Shown here: positions 1 through 8,527 of the stretch, piece after piece | Layout of the letters: every line of letters starts with the position of its first letter | Numbering within the stretch: the first letter of the stretch is position 1 | NCBI RefSeq assembly: GCF_003060965.1 | Contig: NZ_QAII01000045.1 | Coordinates: 1-64,000 of the forward strand | DNA: 64,000 bases | From: Caulobacter sp. HMWF025 | Lineage (GTDB): Bacteria > Pseudomonadota > Alphaproteobacteria > Caulobacterales > Caulobacteraceae | Reading direction: 5' to 3' | Notes under the pieces: generated by a model | Database searches by the model: none | Told to the model about the DNA's origin: nothing | What the model saw: only the letters and a program-made list of their open reading frames with translations | Made by a program: the position numbers and the translations under genes

Positions 1-19
1 GCCGGGGGGATTCCGCCAT

Positions 20-50
20 ATTCTAGAAACGTCAAAGGTGGTTCTAGAAT
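20..50. promoter_or_regulatory. Twin-palindrome operator of the vapBC remnant
   Basis: The palindrome TTCTAGAA occurs at 21-28 and again at 42-49, exactly 21 bp apart, or two turns of B-DNA. With flanking bases the pair reads ATTCTAGAA-N13-TTCTAGAAT. The second copy touches the remnant's ATG at 49. This arrangement is typical of autoregulating antitoxin operators; binding by an antitoxin is inferred, not shown. Confidence 0.5.
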
Positions 51-312
51 GGGCATCAGCATCAAGCGGGTGGAAACAGAGGCTCTGGCTTGTGCAAACG
101 CCCTCGCCACCGGGTAGAGCCTGACCCAGGCCATCCATCAGACCTCTATCGTTGCCGTGGCCTGGCGGACCTACGGCAGGGGGCGGTCTCGCGTTGCGCT
201 GAATTATGGCGTCTGTTTTGCCTATTCGCTTGCTAAGGACATGGATGAGCCGCTGCTGTTCAAGGGAAACGACTTCACTCACACCGACGTCAAGCGAGCT
301 GCCCTGTCATGA
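49..312 (+). pseudogene. Decayed VapB-VapC toxin-antitoxin remnant
   Basis: One reading frame from ATG 49 to TGA 310-312 joins two pieces of a type II toxin-antitoxin locus. The first reads MGISIKRVETEALACANALATG and resembles the start of Rv0623-type VapB antitoxins. It stops at TAG 115-117, where the family usually has Glu before SLT (so GAG to TAG). After about 20 codons the same frame resumes with the C-terminus of a VapC PIN-domain toxin, ending EPLLFKGNDFTHTD. The conserved PIN motif GDCFAYALA appears here as GVCFAYSLA, so a metal-binding Asp is lost. The antitoxin C-terminus and most of the toxin are missing. I infer an in-frame internal deletion plus two point mutations, making the locus non-functional. 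Confidence 0.72.
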
Positions 313-905
313 TCTCCCGTCGCCATCTGCTCGCATTTGCCGCCGCCCTGCCGCTGGTCGCGGCAGCTCCGGCGCCCGTCCGGTTACAGATGATCACGGA
401 CCTCGGCGTCATCGTCCTTGAACTGTACCCCGACCGGGCCCCGATCACCGTGGCCAATTTCCTGGCCTATGCGGACAAGCACCTGCTGGACGGGGGCAGC
501 TTCTATCGCACCGTCTCGCCCCGCAACGACAATAACCCGGCCACCATCAGCGTCATCCAGGGCGGGCTGAACCGCGATGACAGTCCCATGCCGGCCATCG
601 CCCACGAGACCACCAAGGTCACGGGCCTCCTGCACACGGACGGCGTCATCTCGATGGCCCGGGCCGCGCCGGGCACGGCGGGGTCGGAGTTCTTCATCTG
701 CCTGGGCGACAATCCCGCCCTGGATTTCGGCGGCGCGCGTAATCCTGACGGTCAGGGTTTTGCGGCCTTCGGGCGGGTGGTTGAAGGCATGTCCGTCGTC
801 CGGCTGATCCATGACGCGCCGACGACCAGTTCGGCCGATGATCCCTACCTGAAGGGGCAGATCATCGCGAAACCCGTGCAGATTCAGAAGCTAAGCCGCA
901 ACTAA
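309..905 (+). CDS. Exported cyclophilin-type peptidylprolyl isomerase
   Basis: The 198-residue protein catalyses cis-trans isomerisation of peptidyl-proline bonds, probably in the periplasm. Residues 1-19 form a signal sequence starting MISRRHLLA, and the twin arginine hints at Tat export. The cyclophilin fold follows: DRAPITVANFLAYA, then GGSFYRTV (equivalent of the FHR motif), GLLHTDGVISMARA and GSEFFICLGDNPALD. The ATG at 309 overlaps the stop of the vapBC remnant (ATGA), so translation may once have been coupled to it. I see no other convincing promoter or Shine-Dalgarno sequence. Family assignment is firm; clients are unknown. Confidence 0.9.
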   Translation: MISRRHLLAFAAALPLVAAAPAPVRLQMITDLGVIVLELYPDRAPITVANFLAYADKHLLDGGSFYRTVSPRNDNNPATISVIQGGLNRDDSPMPAIAHETTKVTGLLHTDGVISMARAAPGTAGSEFFICLGDNPALDFGGARNPDGQGFAAFGRVVEGMSVVRLIHDAPTTSSADDPYLKGQIIAKPVQIQKLSRN

Positions 906-989
906 GGCAGCTGGGCCGGAGGAACGGCCCGTCGCTCCGGCCGTTCTTTCTCCGTGCGCAATCAGCGTGCCTTGCAGAGGACCAAGCCC

Positions 990-1151
990 ATGGCCGAGAA
1001 CACTCGCAATCCGCCGCAGCAGCCCAGCGAACCGTCGCGCCAGGCTCCGGGTCAACAGCAGAAGCAGGCCGAGACCCGCAAGCCCGAGCCCGGGCACAAT
1101 CCCGGCGGACAGGCTGACAAGGCCGGCAAGATGGAACAGCCCAAGCGCTGA
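990..1151 (+). CDS. Small hydrophilic low-complexity protein
   Basis: A 53-residue protein very rich in Gln, Pro, Lys and Glu with no hydrophobic core, so probably disordered and soluble. I chose ATG 990 because GCAGAGGA lies 8-10 bases upstream; a GTG at 954 would add 12 residues but has a poorer site. A clear terminator follows 22 bases after the stop, which supports a real transcription unit. I recognise no family and propose no function. Confidence 0.55.
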   Translation: MAENTRNPPQQPSEPSRQAPGQQQKQAETRKPEPGHNPGGQADKAGKMEQPKR

Positions 1152-1173
1152 CCGCAGCAGGCTCCAGACGATG

Positions 1174-1203
1174 AAGAGGCCGGCGGTGATCCGCCGGCCT
1201 CTT
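1174..1203 (+). terminator. Rho-independent terminator after the small protein
   Basis: A 13-bp perfect stem, AAGAGGCCGGCGG pairing with CCGCCGGCCTCTT, has a TGAT loop and is followed by TTGTGTCTT. It sits just after the stop of the 53-residue gene and before the convergent CocE-type hydrolase. Confidence 0.75.
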
Positions 1204-1236
1204 TGTGTCTTGATCCTCCTCCATCAGGGGGAGGAA

Positions 1237-3177
1237 CTACTTCGTCTCCACGACCGGCAGTTCGATGAAGCTGGCCGTATCTCCGGCGTGGAACACCCGC
1301 TGGGTGGCCTTCACATAGTCCGCCGGCTTGGCCAGGAAGATGTTGGGCACGAAGGTCTGCGGGTTGCGGTCATAGAGCGGGAACCAGCTGGACTGCACCT
1401 GCACCATGATCCGGTGACCCGGCAGGAAGGTGTGGTTGGCGGTCGGCAGGATGAAGTCGTACTTCAGCGGCGTATCGGCCTTGATCGCCTTGGGGGCACT
1501 GAAGCTCTCACGGTAGCGCCCCCGGAAGATGTCCATGCCCACAGCCAGTTGGTAGCCGCCCAGTTCCGGCTGGCTGGGGACCTCGTCGGGATAGACATCG
1601 ATCAGCTTGACCACCCAGTCGCTGTCGGTGCCACTGGTCGAGGCAACCAGATTGACCTTGGGAACCCCGGCGATGGTCAGGGGCTTGTCGAGCGGGGCGG
1701 TGGTGTAGGTCAGGACGTCGGTGCGGTCGGCAAAGGCGCGCTGGTCGGTGACCAGCCATGTCTTCCAGCGATCCCCGTCGGCGAACCGCACCGGGCGCGG
1801 CACATAGGGCACGGGCTTGGCCGGGTCAGCGACATACTCGTCATAGGCCGCCGGTCCCTTGGCCGCAGCCGGGGCGGTAAAGGAGAGTCCGCCACCCGGG
1901 GCCAGGTACAACGGCCTGGACTTGCTCTGGCAGTTGCTCTCGCAAGCCAGCGGCCAGGTCTTAAAGCGGTCCCAGTGATTGGCACCGGTATTGTAGATCA
2001 GCACGGGCGGAGTGTCGGCCTTGGGCGCACCGTCCTTCAGATACTGGTCGAAGAACGGCTTGAGGGTATCGCGCCGGAACTGCAGGGCGGTGTCGCCCTC
2101 CCACTTGAACGGGCCCAGGTTGTAGCCGTCATAATTGACCTGACTGTGCCGCCATGGGCCCAGCACCAGGAAGCTCTTGTCGTTGGCCGTGTCCTTGGGC
2201 TCGGTAGCGGCATAGGCATGGACGCCGCCCCACATGTCTTCCTGGTCCCACAGGCCCTGGATCCACATGACCGGCACCTTGAGCGGCGTCTTGGCCATGG
2301 TCCCGTCGAGGGCCTGCTCGCTCCAGAACGGCGTATAGGCGGTGTTTTCCACCAGCTTCTTCCACCAGGGCAGGCCGTCGAGACCGTTCAGCCTGGCATA
2401 GTCGCCCGCCGATCCGGCCCGGCGGAAGGTCTCGTAGTCGTCATAGCCGGGCCGGGTCACCTCGTCGGCGGCTCCGCGGGCGGTGGTCTGGCTGGCGAAG
2501 AAGTCGAAATTGATCTGCCGGAACGCGCCGTGGTGGAACCAGTCGTCGCCCATCCAGCCGTCGATCATCGGGCTCATCGGCGCGGCGACCTTCAGGGCCG
2601 GATGCGGATTGACCAGGGCCATCACCACCGTGAAGCCCTCATAGGAACTGCCCATCATGCCGACCTTGCCATTGGTCTCGGGCACGTTCTTCACCAGCCA
2701 GTCGATGGTGTCATAGGCGTCGGTCGAGTGATCGACCTCTGAGGAATTGAGCGGGCCCTTCAGGGGCCGGGTCATCACATAGTCGCCTTCCGAGCCATAC
2801 TTGCCGCGAACGTCCTGGAAGACCCGGATATAGCCGCCGTCGGCCACGAACGGCTCGTCGCCCTGGGGCAGGGTCGAGATCATCCGCGGGCTGTCGTTAC
2901 GGGTTGCACGCTTGGCCGCATTGTAGGGCGTCCGCGTCATGATGATCGGCAGGTTCTTGCCGCCCTTGGGTATCACGATGACGGTGTAGAGCTTCACGCC
3001 GTCGCGCATGGGGATCATCACCACGCGCTTCTCGTAGTCATAGCCGACCTTGGCGGCGACATACTTGCCGTCGATATCCGGCGTCAGGGCGGGCGTCTGG
3101 GCGTGCGCTGCCGAGGTGAGGGCGAAGACCGCAGCCGCGGCCAGCAGGCCGGCACGCAGTGGAAAGGCGAGACTCAT
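1237..3177 (-). CDS. CocE/NonD family hydrolase (alpha-amino acid ester hydrolase-like)
   Basis: The 646-residue secreted serine hydrolase belongs to the X-Pro dipeptidyl-peptidase S15 / CocE family, whose members cleave esters and amides such as acyl beta-lactams and cocaine. The start at 3177 is chosen because AGGAGCG lies upstream and it begins a clean signal peptide ending SAAHAQ; the open frame runs on to 3402 but that extension looks non-coding. Visible catalytic elements are the nucleophile motif GSSYEG (about residue 180), the acid in GLWDQEDMWG and the His in LGPWRHSQVN. The C-terminal third is the jelly-roll typical of the family, including a segment beginning PKVNLVASTSGTDSDW. The length fits family members. 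The natural substrate cannot be told. Confidence 0.9.
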   Translation of the reverse strand: MSLAFPLRAGLLAAAAVFALTSAAHAQTPALTPDIDGKYVAAKVGYDYEKRVVMIPMRDGVKLYTVIVIPKGGKNLPIIMTRTPYNAAKRATRNDSPRMISTLPQGDEPFVADGGYIRVFQDVRGKYGSEGDYVMTRPLKGPLNSSEVDHSTDAYDTIDWLVKNVPETNGKVGMMGSSYEGFTVVMALVNPHPALKVAAPMSPMIDGWMGDDWFHHGAFRQINFDFFASQTTARGAADEVTRPGYDDYETFRRAGSAGDYARLNGLDGLPWWKKLVENTAYTPFWSEQALDGTMAKTPLKVPVMWIQGLWDQEDMWGGVHAYAATEPKDTANDKSFLVLGPWRHSQVNYDGYNLGPFKWEGDTALQFRRDTLKPFFDQYLKDGAPKADTPPVLIYNTGANHWDRFKTWPLACESNCQSKSRPLYLAPGGGLSFTAPAAAKGPAAYDEYVADPAKPVPYVPRPVRFADGDRWKTWLVTDQRAFADRTDVLTYTTAPLDKPLTIAGVPKVNLVASTSGTDSDWVVKLIDVYPDEVPSQPELGGYQLAVGMDIFRGRYRESFSAPKAIKADTPLKYDFILPTANHTFLPGHRIMVQVQSSWFPLYDRNPQTFVPNIFLAKPADYVKATQRVFHAGDTASFIELPVVETK

Positions 3178-3241
3178 GGGGCGCTCCTGAACAGGCCCGT
3201 ACCTTAGGAGCGCTTTTGCCCGGCGGCTATCGGATCCGGGC

Positions 3242-3985
3242 TCACCAGGGCAGGTCGGTATCGCCCCGCAGAATCGCCTCGGTCTCTGCCGTGTGCTGAC
3301 CGCCGTTCCGGTCGTGCAGCACGAGGGGCGGCAACAGCACCAGAGGGGCCTTGCCCGTCTTGATGGCCCGCACCAGCACGCGCTTGGCCGGGGCGTCGGC
3401 AAAGGGTTGAACGGGGCGAATCCGGAAGGATCCGGCCTTGGGGGCGAGCAGGGTCAGGATGTCGGCGAGACGATCCGCACGATGGACGATCGTGATCCGG
3501 CCGCCCTCGCGCACGGCCTTGAGCAGAAAAACCGTCCAGGCGGCGAGCCCGCCGTCGGCCATCCAGGCCCCGGTCTTTTCCGGAGCCGGGGCGCGCAGGG
3601 CCGAGGGATCGTCAAAGAACGGCGGATTGGCCATGACGGAATCAAAGACTGGCCGCTCCAGGGCCCTGAAGCCGGTCTGGACATCGCCTTCGAGGATCTC
3701 GACCCGTGTGCCCAAGGCGTTGAGGGCGACATTGTCGCGCGCCAGGGCCGCCGCCTCCGGGGCGCGCTCAAGGCCGCAGAAGGTCGTATCAGGTCTGCGG
3801 GCCGCAGCGGCCAGCAGGGCCCCGCCCACGCCGCAGCCGGCCTCGAGCACGCGATCGCCCGGCCCTGAGTCGCAGGCGGCCGCCAGCAGGGCCGCATCCA
3901 GCCCCGCGCGGTAGCCGCCGAGGGTCTGGCGCAGGCGAATCCTGCCGTTCAGCACCCGATCTTCGGTGACCTTGCTCTCGTCCAA
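3242..3985 (-). CDS. Class I SAM methyltransferase, tRNA1(Val) A37 N6-methyltransferase-like
   Basis: The 247-residue protein has a Rossmann methyltransferase core: motif I VLEAGCGVGGALLAAAAR, an acidic ribose-binding LERAPEA, then NPPFFDD, the N-P-P-F signature of N6-adenine and N5-glutamine methyltransferases. The N-terminal segment LRQTLGGYRAGLDAALLAAA matches the TrmN6/YfiC group, which methylates A37 of tRNA1(Val). Its start lies 124 bases from the divergent polyprenyl synthase gene, so the two probably share a promoter region. The substrate is inferred from family resemblance only. Confidence 0.82.
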   Translation of the reverse strand: MDESKVTEDRVLNGRIRLRQTLGGYRAGLDAALLAAACDSGPGDRVLEAGCGVGGALLAAAARRPDTTFCGLERAPEAAALARDNVALNALGTRVEILEGDVQTGFRALERPVFDSVMANPPFFDDPSALRAPAPEKTGAWMADGGLAAWTVFLLKAVREGGRITIVHRADRLADILTLLAPKAGSFRIRPVQPFADAPAKRVLVRAIKTGKAPLVLLPPLVLHDRNGGQHTAETEAILRGDTDLPW

Positions 3986-4109
3986 CGCATCAAGCCTTGT
4001 GCTCGCCTTGACCCTGACCTATCCCGCCACCATTGTCCCTCGCAACGGCTGATCCCGCTGGGAGGCGTAGGTGAGGCCCGGGCACCATCAAGTGCCGGTC
4101 AAGGAGAGC

Positions 4110-5126
4110 ATGGTCTTGGACGCAGCAGCAGCGACCCTCGCCCGACAACCGGGATCGGTGGATCGTCTCGTGCGTCTGGCCGCCGCCGACATGGCCGGGG
4201 TCGACCAGTTGATCACCGAACGCATGCAGAGCGACGTGCCGGTGATTCCGGCCCTCGCCGAGCACCTGATCGCGGCCGGCGGCAAGCGCCTGCGGCCGCT
4301 TCTGACCGTGGCGGCGGCCCGCCTGGCCGGCTCCGACAATGCGGCCTGTCTCAAGCTGGCCGCTTCGGTCGAGTTCATCCACACCGCGACCCTGCTGCAT
4401 GACGACGTGGTCGACGGCAGCCAGCTGAGGCGCGGCAAGGTCGCCGCCCATCTGATCTGGGGCGCGGCGCAAAGCGTTCTGGTCGGCGACTTCCTGTTCG
4501 CCCGCGCCTTCGAGCTGATGGTCGAGACCGACTCGATGAAGGCACTGGAGATCCTGGCCCGCGCCAGCCGGGTGATCGCCGAGGGCGAGGTGCTGCAGCT
4601 GACCCGCAGCCACGACCTCAACCTGTCGCAGGCCATCTATCTCGACATCATCGCGGCCAAGACCGCTGAACTGTTCGCCGCGGCTTCTGAAGCCGGTGCC
4701 GTTTCAGCCGGTGTGGATGCCGTTCGCTCTGAAGCCCTTCGGTCCTATGGCCTGAACCTCGGCCTGGCCTTCCAGCTGGCTGACGACGCCCTCGACTACG
4801 GTGGCGCGACCGAGACGCTGGGCAAGAATGCCGGGGATGATTTCCGCGAAGGCAAGGCCACCTTGCCGCTGCTGCTGGCTATCGCCCGGTCGGGTCCGCG
4901 CGAGGCCGAGTTCTGGGAGCGGGCCATCGGCCGTCGCGAACAGACCGAGGCCGACTTCCGCCGGGCCCGCGAGCTGATCATCGGCTCGGGCGCGCTGGAC
5001 GCGACTCTCGACCTCGCCGCCGACTATGCCGACAAGGCCAAGGCGGCCCTGGCTGTTTTCCCGGCCAATGACTGGCGCGAGGCGCTGGAAAGCCTGGCCG
5101 ACTTCGCGGTCAGCCGGAGAGCCTGA
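4110..5126 (+). CDS. ispB: Polyprenyl diphosphate synthase (octa/decaprenyl type)
   Basis: This 338-residue trans-prenyltransferase extends farnesyl or geranylgeranyl diphosphate with isopentenyl diphosphate to make the ubiquinone side chain. Both aspartate-rich motifs are present: LLHDDVVDGSQLRRG (first, about residues 98-112) and LADDALDYGG (second, about 221-230), along with GGKRLRPLL near residue 65. ATG 4110 follows AAGGAG by only 3 bases, so a TTG at 4116 is a possible alternative; the frame also extends to 4071. The next gene starts within its stop codon, so the two are probably co-translated. Chain length cannot be read from sequence alone. Confidence 0.9.
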   Translation: MVLDAAAATLARQPGSVDRLVRLAAADMAGVDQLITERMQSDVPVIPALAEHLIAAGGKRLRPLLTVAAARLAGSDNAACLKLAASVEFIHTATLLHDDVVDGSQLRRGKVAAHLIWGAAQSVLVGDFLFARAFELMVETDSMKALEILARASRVIAEGEVLQLTRSHDLNLSQAIYLDIIAAKTAELFAAASEAGAVSAGVDAVRSEALRSYGLNLGLAFQLADDALDYGGATETLGKNAGDDFREGKATLPLLLAIARSGPREAEFWERAIGRREQTEADFRRARELIIGSGALDATLDLAADYADKAKAALAVFPANDWREALESLADFAVSRRA

Positions 5127-5710
5127 TGGCGCAACGTCCGCTGCCGCCGCGCCTGGGCGCATCACCGGACGAGCCCCTGCCGCGATTGCAGACCGTGATT
5201 GCGACCTCACCGGCCAATCCCGCCGGAGATCCCAATGTGCGGGCCCATGAGGCCGGCGAGGCGGCCGGCAAGGTGATCGGCGGCGGTGTCGGCGTGCTGC
5301 TGGGCCTGGTGCTTCTGCTGCTGCTGTTCGGGCCGGTTCTGTGGGCCCCGCTGTGGGCCGGACTAAGGACCGCCCGTTTTGTCCCCGGGCCCTGGTGGCC
5401 CTGGCTGGTCGGGATATCGGCCTTTGTCGCGGTCAGCCTGATCCAGGCCCTGCTGCTGATCCAGAAGAGTCCGCTGCTGCGCTATCCGGTCGTGGCCCTG
5501 TTCTCCGCCGCCTGGGTCGGCGGACTCTGGCTGGAGCTGACCTCACCGCGCCATGACTGGATCGACACGGCTCCGACCCTGCACATGCCCGGACCCTGGA
5601 GCTGGGCCCTGATCGGCACCGGCACGGTGATCTATGCCGGGCTCTACCTGCTGGCCCTGTCCCAGGTCGGCAAGGGGCGCTGGACCCGGCGCTGGCAGCT
5701 GATCAAATAG
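5126..5710 (+). CDS. Small integral membrane protein, unknown function
   Basis: The 194-residue protein starts with about 45 hydrophilic residues and then has roughly four hydrophobic segments (about residues 52-75, 88-110, 118-136 and 156-180). The first is very leucine-rich. The ATG overlaps the TGA of the polyprenyl synthase gene (TGATG), which implies translational coupling and a place in the same operon. I do not recognise a domain. Its neighbour suggests a membrane or quinone-related context, but this is only association. Confidence 0.75.
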   Translation: MAQRPLPPRLGASPDEPLPRLQTVIATSPANPAGDPNVRAHEAGEAAGKVIGGGVGVLLGLVLLLLLFGPVLWAPLWAGLRTARFVPGPWWPWLVGISAFVAVSLIQALLLIQKSPLLRYPVVALFSAAWVGGLWLELTSPRHDWIDTAPTLHMPGPWSWALIGTGTVIYAGLYLLALSQVGKGRWTRRWQLIK

Positions 5711-5815
5711 GCGCATCGTCCCGGCATGGTGAATTCGGCGTAAGGCTGCCCCGCTGATCTCGACAAAAGGCCGGAACACGACCACCTCTAGGTCCTGAGT
5801 GGGGAGACGGTCACG

Positions 5816-6214
5816 ATGATCCGGCTGATACTGAATATCCTGTGGTTTATCCTGGGGGGCTGGATCTCCGGCCTGCTCTGGCTGCTGGGCGGCGCGCTGC
5901 TGGCCATCACCATTGTCGGCTTGCCCTATACGGGCGCGGCCTGGCGGATCGCCGGCTTTGCCTTCTGGCCGTTCGGCAAGGAGATCGTCAGCCGCGAGAT
6001 CGTCAGCGGCCAGCATGACCTCGGCACCGGGCCGCTGGGCTTCCTGCTCAACATTGTCTGGTTCCTGCTGGGCGGCTGGTACATCGCCCTCAGCCACCTG
6101 ATGATCGCCTTTGCCGAAGCCATCACGATCGTCGGCATTCCCTTCGCGATCAAGGACTTCCAGCTGGCCATGATCGCCCTGGCCCCGATCGGCCGCGAGG
6201 TTGTCAAGCGGTAA
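5816..6214 (+). CDS. YccF domain-containing inner-membrane protein
   Basis: The 132-residue protein is made of two similar halves, the pattern of the YccF family. The first half has LNILWFILGGW and TIVGLPYTGAAWRIA; the second has LNIVWFLLGGWY and TIVGIPFAIKDFQLA. Each half carries a hydrophobic hairpin, giving about four membrane segments. A GGGGAGAC site lies just before the ATG. YccF proteins have no settled function. The gene stands alone between the polyprenyl synthase operon and a convergent acetyltransferase. Confidence 0.85.
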   Translation: MIRLILNILWFILGGWISGLLWLLGGALLAITIVGLPYTGAAWRIAGFAFWPFGKEIVSREIVSGQHDLGTGPLGFLLNIVWFLLGGWYIALSHLMIAFAEAITIVGIPFAIKDFQLAMIALAPIGREVVKR

Positions 6215-6230
6215 GCTTCGGCTTGGCTGA

Positions 6231-6665
6231 TCAGCGCCGCATCACATGGGTCCAGGGGCCGCTCGTATCGGTCACAAAGCCCTGGGCTTGCCAGAACGGA
6301 CCTGCCGCATGAGAGGCGCGGGCGTTGACCGTCAGGAGGCTGACGCTGTCGAGGCCTTCCTGGACCAGGGCGGAGGCGAGGGCGGTGGCGACACCCCTGC
6401 GGCGGAAGTCCGGGCGCACATAGAAGCGCCGCAGGCGGCGGGCCGGTTCGGCGGCATCGGGCTCGACAGAGAGGCCGCCGACGCCGGCCAGCGTGCCGGC
6501 CAGAAACGCTGCGAGCAGGGCTTCGCCATCACCCTGGAAACGTACGCCCGCCCGCCAGCCATCCGACAGCAGGGCCATGTTGCGCACGCCTTCGCCGGAG
6601 GCTTCGGCGGCGAGCGCGTCGAAATCCTCCGGCAGGTCGTCAAAGAGCCTGACGAGCTGAAGCAT
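6231..6665 (-). CDS. GNAT family N-acetyltransferase
   Basis: The 144-residue protein is a single GNAT domain that would transfer acetyl from acetyl-CoA to an amine. The acetyl-CoA pyrophosphate loop is visible as VRPDFRRRGVATALASALV (about residues 87-105), followed by LLTVNARASHAAGPFWQAQGF, a typical C-terminal strand and helix. Its ATG overlaps the stop of fumC (TGATG), so it is translated from the fumC message. The substrate is unknown. Confidence 0.85.
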   Translation of the reverse strand: MLQLVRLFDDLPEDFDALAAEASGEGVRNMALLSDGWRAGVRFQGDGEALLAAFLAGTLAGVGGLSVEPDAAEPARRLRRFYVRPDFRRRGVATALASALVQEGLDSVSLLTVNARASHAAGPFWQAQGFVTDTSGPWTHVMRR

Positions 6666-8056
6666 CAGCCCGGCGAGATCATCTTCTCCGGACGCACGAA
6701 CTGGTCGAACTCTTCATTGGTCAGGTAGCCGCCGCCGACGGCTTCCTCGCGCAGGGTGGTGCCGTTCTTGTGCGCCGTCTTGGCGATCTTGGCGCAGGCG
6801 TCATAGCCCAGCTTGCCGTTCAGGGCTGTGACCAGCATCAGGCTGTTCTCGACGCCCTTCCGGATGTTGTCGACGCGCGGCTCAATGCCGACCACGCAGT
6901 TGTCGGTGAAGCTGATCGCCGCGTCGGCCACCAGACGCACCGACTGCAGGAAGTTGTAGGCCATCACCGGGTTGAAGACGTTCAGCTCGAAATGGCCCTG
7001 GCTGCCGGCGAAGGTCAGGGTCGAGTGGTTGCCGAACACCTGGGCGCAGACCTGGGTCAGGGCTTCGGACTGGGTCGGATTGACCTTGCCCGGCATGATC
7101 GACGAGCCGGGCTCGTTTTCCGGCAGGGACAGTTCGCCGAGGCCGGCGCGCGGACCAGAGCCCAGGAAGCGGATGTCGTTGGCGATCTTGAACAGGCTGG
7201 CGGCCACCGTGTTTATGGCCCCGTGGCTGAAGACCATGGCGTCGTGGGCGGCCAGGGCCTCGAACTTGTTGGGGGCGGTGGTGAAGGCCAGGCCCGTGAC
7301 GCCGGCGATCTTCTCGGCGACCAGTTCGGCAAAGCCCACGGGTGCGTTCAGGCCGGTGCCGACGGCGGTGCCGCCCTGGGCCAGTTGCATCAGCATCGGC
7401 AGGGTCATCTCGATGCGGGCGATGCCGTTCTCGATCTGCTGGGCATAGCCGCCGAACTCCTGGCCCAGGGTCAGGGGCGTGGCGTCCTGGGTGTGGGTGC
7501 GGCCGATCTTGATGATGTCCTTCCACTCGGCGGCCTTGGCAGCGAGGGCCGTGTGCAGGTGCTTCAGGGCCGGGAGCAGATCGTGGACCACCTGCTCGGC
7601 GCAGGCGATGTGCATGGCCGTCGGGAAGGTGTCGTTCGACGACTGGCTCATATTGACGTGGTCATTGGGGTGGACCGGTTTCTTCGAACCCATCTCGCCG
7701 CCCAGCATCTCGATAGCGCGGTTCGAGATCACCTCGTTGGCGTTCATGTTCGACTGGGTGCCCGACCCCGTCTGCCAGACCACCAGCGGGAAGTGGTCGT
7801 TGAGCTTGCCTTCGATCACTTCATTGGCGGCAGCGATGATCGTCTCGGCGATCTTCGGATCAAGCTTGCCGAGCGCAAGGTTGGCCTCGGCGGCCGCCCG
7901 CTTGACGATGCCGAGGGCCCGCACCACCGGCAGGGGCTGCTTTTCCCAGCCGATCTTGAAGTTGCCGAGGCTACGCTGGGCCTGAGCGCCCCAGTAGCGG
8001 TCGGCGGCGACTTCGATGGGGCCGAACGTATCGGTCTCGATGCGGGTGGCGGTCAT
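6665..8056 (-). CDS. fumC: Class II fumarate hydratase
   Basis: The 463-residue enzyme interconverts fumarate and L-malate in the TCA cycle, as an iron-independent homotetramer in the cytosol. The superfamily signature [17 protein letters not shown] is present around residue 315. Other landmarks are [14 protein letters not shown] (about 97-110), [13 protein letters not shown] and [17 protein letters not shown] with the active-site His. The N-terminus [16 protein letters not shown] and total length are normal for FumC. The start has AGGGATC 7-12 bases upstream. A GNAT acetyltransferase is coupled downstream. Confidence 0.97.
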   Translation of the reverse strand: MTATRIETDTFGPIEVAADRYWGAQAQRSLGNFKIGWEKQPLPVVRALGIVKRAAAEANLALGKLDPKIAETIIAAANEVIEGKLNDHFPLVVWQTGSGTQSNMNANEVISNRAIEMLGGEMGSKKPVHPNDHVNMSQSSNDTFPTAMHIACAEQVVHDLLPALKHLHTALAAKAAEWKDIIKIGRTHTQDATPLTLGQEFGGYAQQIENGIARIEMTLPMLMQLAQGGTAVGTGLNAPVGFAELVAEKIAGVTGLAFTTAPNKFEALAAHDAMVFSHGAINTVAASLFKIANDIRFLGSGPRAGLGELSLPENEPGSSIMPGKVNPTQSEALTQVCAQVFGNHSTLTFAGSQGHFELNVFNPVMAYNFLQSVRLVADAAISFTDNCVVGIEPRVDNIRKGVENSLMLVTALNGKLGYDACAKIAKTAHKNGTTLREEAVGGGYLTNEEFDQFVRPEKMISPG

Positions 8057-8140
8057 GGAGCAGATCCCTCACGTGCTATTGGCGCGGGTTTAGCGAAAGG
8101 GGGAGAAGACTGCAAAGCCGTAAGGCCTTAAGACGCCCTG

Positions 8141-8527
8141 ATGAACGACGGCTGGACCCATCACGGCAAGGTGCGCGCCTGCGAGGCGAACGGTGAACTG
8201 ACCCTCGAGGTCGACGGTCTCACCACCCAGGCCAAGTACTACAAGCCGCTGATCTACGAGTTCTTCCGCAAGGTCTGGCGGGGATCGCGTCCGGCCTGGG
8301 GCGAGTTCGAAGTCGACATTGTCATGGACTATGTCGGCGAGCCGCCCTGGATGGACCTCGACAACCTGGCCAAGGCCCTGCTGGACGCCATCAAGGGCTA
8401 TGCCTTTCACGATGACGCCCAGGTCGCCCGACTGCTGGTCGAGCGCCGGTCCGGCGAGCGCGAGCGGATCATCATCGTCGTCCGCAAGCGCGATACGGAC
8501 GTCCTGCGCCGCACGCTGGAAGGCTAG
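8141..8527 (+). CDS. RusA-like crossover junction endodeoxyribonuclease
   Basis: The 128-residue protein has the RusA signature DLDNLAKALLDAIKGYAFHDD (about residues 71-91) followed by QVARLLVERR. The conserved acidic residues that bind metal and cut Holliday junctions are visible there. RusA genes usually sit in prophages; this one lies between fumC and a serine hydrolase with no phage gene nearby, so it is either domesticated or a chromosomal lineage of the family. No good Shine-Dalgarno sequence precedes ATG 8141, and a 10-bp palindrome TAAGGCCTTA lies at 8121-8130. Its TAG stop shares CTAG with the convergent gene. Confidence 0.75.
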   Translation: MNDGWTHHGKVRACEANGELTLEVDGLTTQAKYYKPLIYEFFRKVWRGSRPAWGEFEVDIVMDYVGEPPWMDLDNLAKALLDAIKGYAFHDDAQVARLLVERRSGERERIIIVVRKRDTDVLRRTLEG

